Shown here: in pieces, positions 1 through 6,151 of the stretch
Position numbering within the stretch: position 1 is the first letter of the stretch
How the letters are laid out: every line of letters begins with the position of its first letter
Assembly: GCA_035318785.1 (NCBI GenBank)
Contig: DATHDZ010000268.1
Location: forward strand, 1-19,964
Reading direction: 5' to 3'
Length of the DNA: 19,964 nt
Origin: CAIYRG01 sp035318785
GTDB taxonomy: Bacteria > Pseudomonadota > Alphaproteobacteria > Micropepsales > Micropepsaceae
Made by a program: the position numbers and the translations under genes
Notes under the pieces: generated by a model
The model's database searches: none
What the model was told of the DNA's origin: nothing
What the model saw: the letters and a program-made list of their open reading frames with translations, nothing else

Positions 1-6
1 TAAATC

Positions 7-281
7 GTGAAAATCGAATTTGATCCCGCCAAGAGCGAGAAGAACGCGCGGCTGCGCGGCTTGCCGTTCCATCTGGTGGAAGAGTTCGATTGGGAGACTG
101 CGATATTTTGGGAGGATGGCCGTTTCCCATATGCGGAAACCCGATTTATCGCATTGGGATTTATCGGTCGAAGGTTACACGTCGTTTCACGCCGGTCGCA
201 AACGCCGCAAGAGTGATCAGTTTTCGCAAAGCAAATACCCGCGAGGTCCGTAGATATGAAAAAGAGAAAACCTCTAACTGA
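7..281 (+). pseudogene. brnT: BrnT-type ribonuclease toxin, frame broken by an apparent 1-base deletion
   Basis: BrnT toxins are small RelE-fold ribonucleases of about 90 residues that are neutralised by BrnA. From a GTG at 7 the frame gives a typical BrnT N-terminus (MKIEFDPAKSEKNARLRGLPF, then EFDWETAIFWEDGR and an ALGFIGRRLHVV strand) but stops at 214-216 after an unrelated tail. The missing C-terminus is intact in another frame from about 186 to 281: FTPVANAARVISFRKAN, then TREVRRYEKEKTSN. Adding one T to the TTT run near 185-187 would join both parts into a protein of about 90 residues with the usual BrnT ending. The end overlaps brnA by 26 bases, as is common in brnTA operons. Family assignment is firm. 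Whether the break is a real mutation, an assembly error or slippage is open; the run is not a classic slippery heptamer. The upstream ribosome binding site lies largely outside the window. Confidence 0.75.
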
Positions 282-522
282 CAAAGAGGGCGAAGTTCGC
301 GAACTTCTTGCAGAAGATATTCGCGCAATGAAACCTTTGGACCATTTTCCGCAATTGGCAAAACTTGTTCGTGGACGTGGTGAGCGCGGGCCGCAAAAGG
401 CTCCCACAAAGCAGCAGGTCACATTGCGCCTGGACCGCGACATCCTCGACCGTTTTCGTGCGACGGGCGAAGGCTGGCAGAGCCGTATCAACGACGCGCT
501 TCGCAAGGCACGAGTGGGCTGA
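256..522 (+). CDS. brnA: BrnA family antitoxin
   Basis: Eighty-eight-residue protein matching the BrnA antitoxin family. The C-terminal half carries the ribbon-helix-helix-like DNA-binding signature VTLRLDRDILDRFRATGEGW followed by QSRINDALRKA. The charged N-terminal half (MKKRKPLTDKEGEVRELL) is the part expected to contact and cover BrnT. BrnA proteins neutralise the toxin and repress their own operon. The ATG lies inside the 3' end of the toxin reading frame, the usual coupled arrangement. This gene is intact although its toxin partner is frameshifted, as expected if the toxin was lost first. Base composition here is visibly less G+C-rich than in thyA downstream, which may indicate acquisition. 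Confidence 0.85.
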   Translation: MKKRKPLTDKEGEVRELLAEDIRAMKPLDHFPQLAKLVRGRGERGPQKAPTKQQVTLRLDRDILDRFRATGEGWQSRINDALRKARVG

Positions 523-523
523 G

Positions 524-706
524 ATGGCGATTTCCGAGCAGCAGTTTCTCGATAGCGGATCCGACTTCGTCAGAACGTCGGGTGAGGACATCTATCTGTC
601 GGGTGCTACAGCCGCCGACCAGGATTTCATAGCATCGGCCAGGCAGGACATCCCGCTGCTTGTTAGCGAAATCAGAGCGCTTCGTGTGTCTCTAAGAAAG
701 AAATGA
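524..706 (+). CDS. small hypothetical protein downstream of brnA
   Basis: Sixty-residue ORF starting MAISEQQFLDSGSDFV. Its ATG lies one base after the brnA stop codon, so translation is probably coupled to the antitoxin gene; no strong Shine-Dalgarno is seen. The C-terminal half (ATAADQDFIASARQDIPLLV, then SEIRALRVSLRKK) looks amphipathic and helical. It resembles a short motif (a residue run ending in DxPxLLxEVRxLR) that I associate with small phage or accessory proteins, but I cannot name a family. A longer frame exists upstream from 365 but would run through brnA in a shifted frame; the start at 524 is preferred because of its spacing to brnA. Function unknown; it may be a third component of the brn locus or simply cargo. 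Confidence 0.6.
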   Translation: MAISEQQFLDSGSDFVRTSGEDIYLSGATAADQDFIASARQDIPLLVSEIRALRVSLRKK

Positions 707-716
707 GCGCGCGGCG

Positions 717-741
717 TTCCCCAGGTTAAACTGCCGGGGAA
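717..741 (+). other. hairpin upstream of thyA
   Basis: TTCCCC (717-722) pairs with GGGGAA (736-741), with an inner GG/CC pair and the loop TTAAACTG. It fills the short gap between the small ORF and thyA. There is no T-run after it, so it is a weak terminator candidate at best; it could equally be a 5' UTR structure of thyA. Confidence 0.35.
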
Positions 742-756
742 TCGGACGAGCCAATT

Positions 757-1551
757 ATGCGCCAATATCACGATCTCATCGAACGCGTGCTCAAAGACGG
801 GGTGGAAAAGCGCGACCGCACGGGTACGGGCACGCTATCCGTGTTCGGCCATCAGACGCGCTTCGATCTGGGAAAAGGGTTTCCCCTCGTGACGACCAAG
901 AAGCTGCACGTCAAATCGATCATCTATGAGCTGCTCTGGTTCCTGAAGGGCGACACCAACGTCCGCTTCCTGCAGGAACACGGCGTGCGCATCTGGGACG
1001 AGTGGGCGGATGAGAAGGGCAATCTCGGCCCGGTCTATGGCCAGCAATGGCGTTCGTGGCCGAAACAGGATGGCGGCACCATCGATCAGATCGCGCAGCT
1101 CGTCGCGGACATCAAACGCAATCCGGATTCGCGGCGGCTGATCGTCACCGCCTGGAACCCCGCCGATATCGGAAAGATGGCGCTGCCGCCCTGCCACTGC
1201 CTGTTCCAGTTTTATGTCGCCAATGGGCGTTTGTCGTGCCAGCTCTATCAGCGCTCGGCGGACATTTTTCTGGGTGTCCCGTTCAACATCGCCTCCTACG
1301 CGCTTCTCACCATGATGATGGCGCAGGTAACCGGCCTGAAGCCCGGCGAGTTCATCCACACATTCGGCGACGCGCATCTTTATCTCAACCATCTCGATCA
1401 GGCGCGCGAGCAGCTCACGCGACGTCCCTATCCCCTGCCGGCGATGACATTGATTCCGGAGGTGACGGACATCTTCGGCTTCCGCTACGCGGATTTCACG
1501 CTGGAGAATTACCAGGCCCACCCGCACATCAAAGCCCCGGTCGCGGTGTGA
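757..1551 (+). CDS. thyA: thymidylate synthase
   Basis: Converts dUMP and 5,10-methylenetetrahydrofolate to dTMP and dihydrofolate in the cytoplasm. The 264-residue length equals that of E. coli ThyA. Visible family features are the N-terminal RDRTGTGTLSVFG region with the phosphate-binding Arg, the WDEWAD segment, and the catalytic nucleophile Cys146 in MALPPCHCLFQF. Further on are the dUMP-binding QLYQRSADIFLGVPFNIASY segment and the folate-side HTFGDAHLYLNH motif. GGACGAG at about 744-750 is a plausible Shine-Dalgarno for the ATG. folA starts within the stop codon region, so the dihydrofolate made here is recycled by the next gene product. Nothing unusual in the protein. Confidence 0.98.
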   Translation: MRQYHDLIERVLKDGVEKRDRTGTGTLSVFGHQTRFDLGKGFPLVTTKKLHVKSIIYELLWFLKGDTNVRFLQEHGVRIWDEWADEKGNLGPVYGQQWRSWPKQDGGTIDQIAQLVADIKRNPDSRRLIVTAWNPADIGKMALPPCHCLFQFYVANGRLSCQLYQRSADIFLGVPFNIASYALLTMMMAQVTGLKPGEFIHTFGDAHLYLNHLDQAREQLTRRPYPLPAMTLIPEVTDIFGFRYADFTLENYQAHPHIKAPVAV

Positions 1552-2051
1552 AGGTTCCTCTCACCCTCGTGGTCGCCGTCGCAGAGAACGGCGTGATCGG
1601 CCACAAGGGCGCGCTGCCCTGGCGTATTCCCGAGGATCTGAAACGCTTCAAGGCGATCACTTTGGGCAAGCCTTGCATCATGGGCCGCAAGACCTGGGAA
1701 TCGCTCCCGAAGAAGCCGCTGCCTAGCCGCACCAACATCGTGGTGACGCGTGATCACGCTTTTTGCGCAGAAGGTGCGGAGATCGCACACTCCTTCGAGG
1801 ACGCGCTTGGCATCGCGGCACGAGGGACACCCGAAGAGATCATGATCATCGGAGGCGAAGCGATCTTCAGGGCCGCTTTGCCGCTTGCCCAACGAATCGA
1901 GCTGACGGAAGTCATGGCGGCACCTGAAGGCGACGCTTTCATGCCGCCCTTCGATCGCACCAAATGGCAGGAAGTGGCGCACGAAGGACCCCACGAAGCG
2001 GGGCCCCTTCGTTACGCCTTCGTTACGTTAGAACGGCGACAGCTTGGCTAG
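1548..2051 (+). CDS. folA: dihydrofolate reductase
   Basis: Reduces dihydrofolate to tetrahydrofolate with NADPH, recycling the ThyA product. The GTG start at 1548 overlaps the thyA stop as GTGA, which implies translational coupling. This start gives a 167-residue protein of normal length whose N-terminus (VKVPLTLVVAVAENGVIG) aligns with known DHFRs. Visible features are the LPWRIPEDLKRF segment holding the active-site acid (Asp30, equivalent to E. coli Asp27), the NADPH-binding GRKTWESL and the IIGGEAIF loop. The same frame runs open far upstream inside thyA, but that part is a shadow. The 3' end overlaps the convergent histone-like gene by 24 bases. Confidence 0.96.
   Translation: MKVPLTLVVAVAENGVIGHKGALPWRIPEDLKRFKAITLGKPCIMGRKTWESLPKKPLPSRTNIVVTRDHAFCAEGAEIAHSFEDALGIAARGTPEEIMIIGGEAIFRAALPLAQRIELTEVMAAPEGDAFMPPFDRTKWQEVAHEGPHEAGPLRYAFVTLERRQLG
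1981..2012. terminator. strong stem-loop inside the folA 3' end
   Basis: ACGAAGG (1981-1987) pairs with CCTTCGT (2006-2012), and inside that CCCC (1989-1992) pairs with GGGG (2000-2003), with a small A/CC internal loop. It lies between the two convergent stop codons. Neither strand shows a proper T-run, so action as a terminator is uncertain; it could also reflect the Gly/Pro/Glu codons there. Confidence 0.25.
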
Positions 2052-2543
2052 CAGGCTCATGGCGCCGCTGGTCCTGCTCTTGCTGGTCTTGCGACGCGTA
2101 CCCTTCGCGGCACTGGCCCTACGGGTTCCGCGTTTGCTCGTCTTCGCAGCGCTACGGGTTTTCGACGCGGCGCGTCTTGCCCGGGTCGCCTTCGGCCGCC
2201 CGGCTTTTGTGCTCGCGGCGCTTTTGGCGCGCCCCGTGCTTGCCTTCGAGCGGCGGGCACCGGCCTTGGCGCGCGTGCCGCCGGCTTTCGAACGGCCCGC
2301 GCTCTTGCGCCCGGCCTTCGCTTTCGTTCGGCCGGCGCTCACCTTCGCCCCACGTGTGGATTTGCGGGCTGTGGCCGCTTTGCGACCCGGTTTGCGCGCC
2401 GACGCGGTGCGCCGCTTACGGCCACGGGCCGCGCCTGCACGCTTGCGACCGGTGCCTTCGTTGTTCTCCGCCGCCATGGGAGGCATACCCATCTGATCGT
2501 CGCTGCCTTCGTCGCCGTTATTCGACTTGTCGCCACGCGCCAT
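2028..2543 (-). CDS. histone H1-like Lys/Arg/Ala-rich basic protein
   Basis: A 171-residue low-complexity protein. Residues 1-30 are acidic and polar (MARGDKSNNGDEGSDDQMGM). From about residue 32 to 160 it is almost entirely Lys, Arg, Ala, Gly, Ser and Thr in loose repeats such as KAGRKSAGRSKAGG and RAKAGARRSKAS. It ends in the short hydrophobic tail AMSLLAKLSPF. This composition is that of bacterial histone H1/HC2-like or AlgP-like DNA-binding proteins, so nucleoid binding is inferred. The start at 2543 is set by GGAGGAGAG six bases before the ATG; an in-frame ATG 12 codons upstream lacks such a site. It lies 78 bases after mrp on the same strand and may be co-transcribed with it. Its stop lies inside the convergent folA. 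Confidence 0.75.
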   Translation of the reverse strand: MARGDKSNNGDEGSDDQMGMPPMAAENNEGTGRKRAGAARGRKRRTASARKPGRKAATARKSTRGAKVSAGRTKAKAGRKSAGRSKAGGTRAKAGARRSKASTGRAKSAASTKAGRPKATRARRAASKTRSAAKTSKRGTRRASAAKGTRRKTSKSRTSGAMSLLAKLSPF

Positions 2544-2621
2544 GTTCTCTCCTCCAATCATCGCGAACAGAAGAAACACCTGAAGCGTGACGGGAGTTCC
2601 GAAAAACTTGCTTGCGAAGAT

Positions 2622-3758
2622 TCATTCGATGACGATTTTTGGCGCCGACCGCTCGGCGCGCACAGACAATTTCTGCGCGACCTTTTGCGCCAGCGCGAGA
2701 AATGCGCGCGCCTCCGGTCCGTTCGGAGCTTGCGCGACGATGGGGGTTCCCGCATCCGAGGTTTCGCGGATGGCCTGAACCAACGGGATCTCGCCCAGGA
2801 AATCGACACCGAGCTGCGCCGCTGTCTCGCGTGCGCCGCCATGCCCGAAAATATGTGTCTCGTGTCCGCAATTGGGACAGATGAACAGGCTCATATTCTC
2901 GACGATGCCGAGCACGGGAACTTCGGTCTTGCGGAACATCGCAAGACCCTTGCGCGCATCGATCAGCGCCAAATCCTGTGGCGTCGATACGATGATCGCG
3001 CCCTTGAGCGGCACGCGCTGTGCCAGCGTCAGCTGTGCGTCGCCCGTGCCCGGCGGCATGTCGACCACCAGTACGTCGAGCGGCGCCCATTCTACGTCGC
3101 CGAGCATCTGCGTGATGGCGCTCTGAACCATCGGCCCGCGCCAGATCATGGGTTTGTCTTCGTCGACGAGGAAGCCGATCGACATCGCCTTCAGACCGAA
3201 TTTCTCGATGGGGAAAAGTTTCTTTCCGTCCGAGCGCGGCTTTTCCTTGATGTCGAGCAAGCGCGGTACGGAAGGGCCGTATATGTCGGCATCGAGCAAT
3301 CCGGTCTTCAAACCGAGCGCCGCGAGTCCCAAAGCAAGATTGACGGCCACAGTGGACTTTCCCACTCCGCCTTTCCCCGATGCCACCGCAATGATCGATT
3401 GCACGCCGGCGACGCCTTTCGCGCCGGCGGGCTCGGCCGGTCCGTGGCTATGGGCGTGATCATGCGCATGAGGGCGAGCAGCTGGGCGGGGACTGCGCGC
3501 ATTGCGCTCGCGATGCGCCGTTAATACCGCCGTCACCGACAGCACGCCTGGGAGCCGGGACACCGCATCCTCGCAAGCTTTGCGCAGCGGTTCGGACGCT
3601 GGACCCCGTTCGGGAGCCACCTCCACCGCGAAACTCACATGTCCGGCCCGCAAGGCAAGACCCTCGATCAGGCCGGCTTCAACGACGTTTTTGCCGGAAA
3701 CCGGGTCTCTTATTGCTTGTAACGATTTGATGATGTCGGCCTCGGTGGGGACGGCCAT
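2622..3758 (-). CDS. mrp: Mrp/ApbC family iron-sulfur carrier ATPase
   Basis: A 378-residue P-loop NTPase of the Mrp/ApbC/NBP35 family, which binds and transfers Fe-S clusters to apoproteins in the cytoplasm. Residues 1-90 form a MIP18/DUF59-type domain (EADIIKSLQAIRDPVSGKNV). Residues 96-105 are a His-rich linker (HAHDHAHSHG). The ATPase domain begins near 120 with the deviant Walker A SGKGGVGKST (127-136), then DADIYGPSVPRLL, the Walker B-like VVDMPPGTGD, and the cluster-binding CPNC (Cys294 and Cys297). The ATG at 3758 is preferred over a frame 40 codons longer because it starts the conserved domain and has AGAGAG just upstream. It is transcribed divergently from hflK. Confidence 0.95.
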   Translation of the reverse strand: MAVPTEADIIKSLQAIRDPVSGKNVVEAGLIEGLALRAGHVSFAVEVAPERGPASEPLRKACEDAVSRLPGVLSVTAVLTAHRERNARSPRPAARPHAHDHAHSHGPAEPAGAKGVAGVQSIIAVASGKGGVGKSTVAVNLALGLAALGLKTGLLDADIYGPSVPRLLDIKEKPRSDGKKLFPIEKFGLKAMSIGFLVDEDKPMIWRGPMVQSAITQMLGDVEWAPLDVLVVDMPPGTGDAQLTLAQRVPLKGAIIVSTPQDLALIDARKGLAMFRKTEVPVLGIVENMSLFICPNCGHETHIFGHGGARETAAQLGVDFLGEIPLVQAIRETSDAGTPIVAQAPNGPEARAFLALAQKVAQKLSVRAERSAPKIVIE

Positions 3759-3792
3759 AGGTCTCTCTTTATTGCGCGGGGGCGGATAAGAA

Positions 3793-3821
3793 CATATATA
3801 GGCCTCGTCGAGCGAAACCAA
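3793..3821 (-). promoter_or_regulatory. candidate sigma70-type promoter for mrp
   Basis: On the minus strand, TTGGTT (3816-3821) and TATATG (3793-3798) are separated by exactly 17 bases, followed by about 28 bases to the mrp start codon after an expected transcription start near 3786. The -10 box matches consensus at four positions. Inferred only. Confidence 0.4.
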
Positions 3822-3828
3822 TGATTGG
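3818..3828. promoter_or_regulatory. palindrome CCAAT-G-ATTGG in the mrp/hflK divergent region
   Basis: Perfect 5-base half-sites around a central G, overlapping the -35 box of the candidate mrp promoter and about 50 bases before the hflK start. The position suits an operator, but short palindromes occur by chance. Confidence 0.25.
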
Positions 3829-3877
3829 CGGACTTGCGCTATGTTGGCGCGGTCGCGACTCGGCTGAGGAAAACCCA

Positions 3878-5014
3878 ATGCCTTGGAACAATCAGACCGG
3901 CGGGGGACGACCCGGCGGGGGTGGACGCGGCCCTTGGGGCACGGGTCCTTCCGGTGGCGGTACGCCGCCCGATCTCGAAGAATTCCTGAAACGCAGCCAG
4001 GAAAAGATACGCCAGGCTCTGCCGAAAGGTTTCGGCGGCGGCGGTGCGCTGATCGTAGGTCTGATCGTGGTTGCCGTCTGGCTGATGTCGGGAATCTATG
4101 TGGTGGACCCCGATGAGCAGGGTGTGGTGACGCGATTCGGCGCTTTTGTCGGCCGTACCACGCCGGGCATCAACTATCATCTGCCTTGGCCCATCGAATC
4201 GGTCGCGACGCCGCCCGTCACGCGCGAGAATCAGCTGAATATCGGCTACCGCGTGGGCAATTCCGAAGGCGCGCGCGACATTCCCGAAGAAAGCCTGATG
4301 CTGACGGGCGATGAGAACATCATCGACACCAATTTCACCGTCTTCTGGGTGATCAAGGACGCCGCTGCCTTCCTGTTCAATGTGGAAAATCCGGACAACC
4401 AATTGGATGGAACCGTCAAAGCGGTGGCCGAAAGCGCCATGCGCGAAGTGGTCGGCAAGAACCAGATCGAGCCGATCCTCACCGCCAACCGCGAGCCCAT
4501 TCAAGATGAGGTCCGCGACTTGATGCAGCGGATGCTCGATGCCTATCAGGCAGGCGTGACTGTGACGCGGGTGCAGATGCAGAAGGCCGATCCGCCGGCC
4601 CAGGTCATTGAATCCTATCGCGACGTTCAGGCGGCTCGCACCGATCAGGATCGCATGCGAAACGAAGCCGAAGCCTACGCCAATAAGGTGGTGCCGGAAG
4701 CGCGCGGGCAAGCGGCCCGCATCATCCAACAGGCCGAAGGATATAAACAGCAGGTCACCGCCGAAGCGCAGGGTGAAGCGGCCCGCTTCATCTCGATCTA
4801 TGACCAATACAAAAAAGCGCCCGACGTGACCCGCAGGCGCATCTATCTCGACACCATGCGCGACGTCCTCGGCGACATGAACAAAGTGATCGTCGACAAC
4901 AAGGGCGGATCGGGCGTGGTGCCTTATCTGCCCCTGCCGGAACTCAAGCAAGGAACGCCGGTCAGGCCTGGCGCGCCCGTCGCCGACGCAACCGCAAGGG
5001 GAGGCCGGCCATGA
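3878..5014 (+). CDS. hflK: FtsH protease modulator HflK
   Basis: A 378-residue SPFH/band-7 membrane protein. With HflC it forms the large periplasmic cage around FtsH and limits its proteolysis of membrane proteins. It has a Gly/Pro-rich cytoplasmic N-terminus (residues 6-30), one membrane segment at about 57-76 (ALIVGLIVVAVWLMSGIYVV) and then the SPFH domain (VDPDEQGVVTRFGAFVGRTT, PGINYHLPWPIESV). A long Ala/Glu/Gln-rich coiled coil follows (about 250-310, EARGQAARIIQQAEGYKQQV). The ATG at 3878 has GAGGA upstream; an in-frame upstream ATG at 3821 would add 19 residues unlike HflK. hflC begins inside its stop codon. Confidence 0.97.
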   Translation: MPWNNQTGGGRPGGGGRGPWGTGPSGGGTPPDLEEFLKRSQEKIRQALPKGFGGGGALIVGLIVVAVWLMSGIYVVDPDEQGVVTRFGAFVGRTTPGINYHLPWPIESVATPPVTRENQLNIGYRVGNSEGARDIPEESLMLTGDENIIDTNFTVFWVIKDAAAFLFNVENPDNQLDGTVKAVAESAMREVVGKNQIEPILTANREPIQDEVRDLMQRMLDAYQAGVTVTRVQMQKADPPAQVIESYRDVQAARTDQDRMRNEAEAYANKVVPEARGQAARIIQQAEGYKQQVTAEAQGEAARFISIYDQYKKAPDVTRRRIYLDTMRDVLGDMNKVIVDNKGGSGVVPYLPLPELKQGTPVRPGAPVADATARGGRP

Positions 5015-5898
5015 AACGTCATCGCGTCGCCGCTTTCGCCGTCCTCGGCGTGGTCATGCTGATTGTGGTGTTCTCGTCTTTGTTCACGGTTCACCAGACA
5101 CAACTCGCACTTGTGCTGCAGGTCGGCGAACCCCGCGCGGTCATCACCGCGCCGGGCCTGCACATGAAGCTGCCCTGGCCCTTCCAGAACATCATGTATC
5201 TCGACAAGCGCGTGCTTTATCTCGACCTGCCAGCGCAAGAGGTGATCGCCCAGGACCGCAAGCGCTTGGTGGTGGATGCCTTCGCGCGCTGGCGCATCAC
5301 CGATCCTCTGCGCTTCTATCAATCGCTCACCGACCAGGAGATTGCACAGGTAAGGCTGCAGCCCATTCTGGGATCGAATGTGCGCCGTATACTTGGCTCG
5401 CAGACTTTCGCGGCGGTGCTCTCCGGCGAGCGCGCGAAGCTTATGGTGGATATCCGCGAAGGCGTGAATGCGCAGACGAAGAATTTCGGTATTGAAGTCA
5501 TCGACGTACGCATTCGGCGCGCCGATCTCCCGCAGCAGAACAGCGACGCGATCTATCGCCGCATGCAGCAGGAACGCGTGCGGGAGGCGAACGAATTCCG
5601 CGCCCAGGGCGAACAGATCTCGCAGGAAATCCGCAGCAAGGCGGATCGCGATGCCACCGTCATCGTGGCCGAAGCGACCCGGCAGGCCGAGATCACGCGC
5701 GGGCAGGGGGACGGGGAGAAGAACCGCATTTTCGCCGAAGCCTTCGGCCAGGACCCCGACTTTTTCGGCTTTTACCGCTCGATGAACGCCTATCAGTCGT
5801 CGCTCAAAGGCGAAAATACGACGGTGATTCTCTCGCCCGACAGCGAATTTTTCCGTTATTTCAACGGCGGTGCATCCGCGGGCGGCCGCGGACGTTAA
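5011..5898 (+). CDS. hflC: FtsH protease modulator HflC
   Basis: A 295-residue partner of HflK. The ATG overlaps the hflK stop (ATGA) and has AAGGGGAGG just upstream, so the two are made together. One membrane anchor lies at about residues 6-26 (VAAFAVLGVVMLIVVFSSLF). The SPFH domain follows (QLALVLQVGEPRAVITAPGL, then HMKLPWPFQNI), with the typical VIDVRIRRADLP segment and a helical region ending in the conserved FAEAFGQDPDFFGFYRSMNA YQ stretch. The C-terminus is Gly/Arg-rich. Length and motifs are normal for the family. The protease gene further downstream fits a shared envelope quality-control role. Confidence 0.97.
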   Translation: MKRHRVAAFAVLGVVMLIVVFSSLFTVHQTQLALVLQVGEPRAVITAPGLHMKLPWPFQNIMYLDKRVLYLDLPAQEVIAQDRKRLVVDAFARWRITDPLRFYQSLTDQEIAQVRLQPILGSNVRRILGSQTFAAVLSGERAKLMVDIREGVNAQTKNFGIEVIDVRIRRADLPQQNSDAIYRRMQQERVREANEFRAQGEQISQEIRSKADRDATVIVAEATRQAEITRGQGDGEKNRIFAEAFGQDPDFFGFYRSMNAYQSSLKGENTTVILSPDSEFFRYFNGGASAGGRGR

Positions 5899-6044
5899 GG
5901 ATGGAAGCCTGAAGGCGTCGCCGCTCAAAGCGAGAGTTTTCGGGTTTCCTGCTCGTCGTCTTGCGCTAGTGGACCGCCTTGCCGACTCGCCCGCCTCAGC
6001 GCATGATGACGCTGGCGGCTGGAGCAAAGGCAGATCAAGGGAAT

Positions 6045-6140
6045 ATGAACACGCCTCCCTCGGTCTCTCCTTATGCGACGGCCATTTTGCTAGATAATGC
6101 TCCAGGTCGGGCTTGCCCGGCTTGTCGGCAGGCCCGCTAG
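6045..6140 (+). CDS. possible 31-residue micro-ORF upstream of degP
   Basis: ATG at 6045 preceded by AAGGGA at five bases' distance. It encodes MNTPPSVSPYATAILLDNAP and ends GRACPACRQAR, with a CPAC pair. It stops 11 bases before the degP start. An in-frame upstream ATG at 6003 would extend it to 45 residues. There is no homology I recognise, and a candidate degP promoter overlaps it, so it may be chance. The rest of the 253-base gap between hflC and degP (5899-6151) shows no gene; the DUF2065-type small membrane protein often found after hflC in this class is absent. Confidence 0.2.
   Translation: MNTPPSVSPYATAILLDNAPGRACPACRQAR
6071..6098 (+). promoter_or_regulatory. candidate promoter for degP
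   Basis: GATAAT (6093-6098) is a good -10 box within TTGCTAGATAAT. The best -35 at suitable distance is the weak TTATGC (6071-6076), 16 bases upstream. It would give a 5' UTR of about 45 bases. I see no clear heat-shock sigma32 or extracytoplasmic-sigma consensus. Confidence 0.25.
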
Positions 6141-6151
6141 AGGATCGTTTC

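Noticed and set aside
186..216. Programmed -1 frameshift in brnT
   Set aside because: The site lacks a classic X XXY YYZ slippery heptamer and BrnT families are not known to use frameshifting; a deletion or sequencing error is simpler.
1964..2590. Plus-strand ORFs opposite the histone-like gene
   Set aside because: Their Arg/Cys/Ser- or Ala/Arg/Leu-rich translations mirror the repetitive minus-strand gene, which has a strong ribosome binding site.
3839..4951. 370-residue minus-strand ORF opposite hflK
   Set aside because: Antisense shadow; hflK is supported by motifs, ribosome binding site and overlap with hflC.
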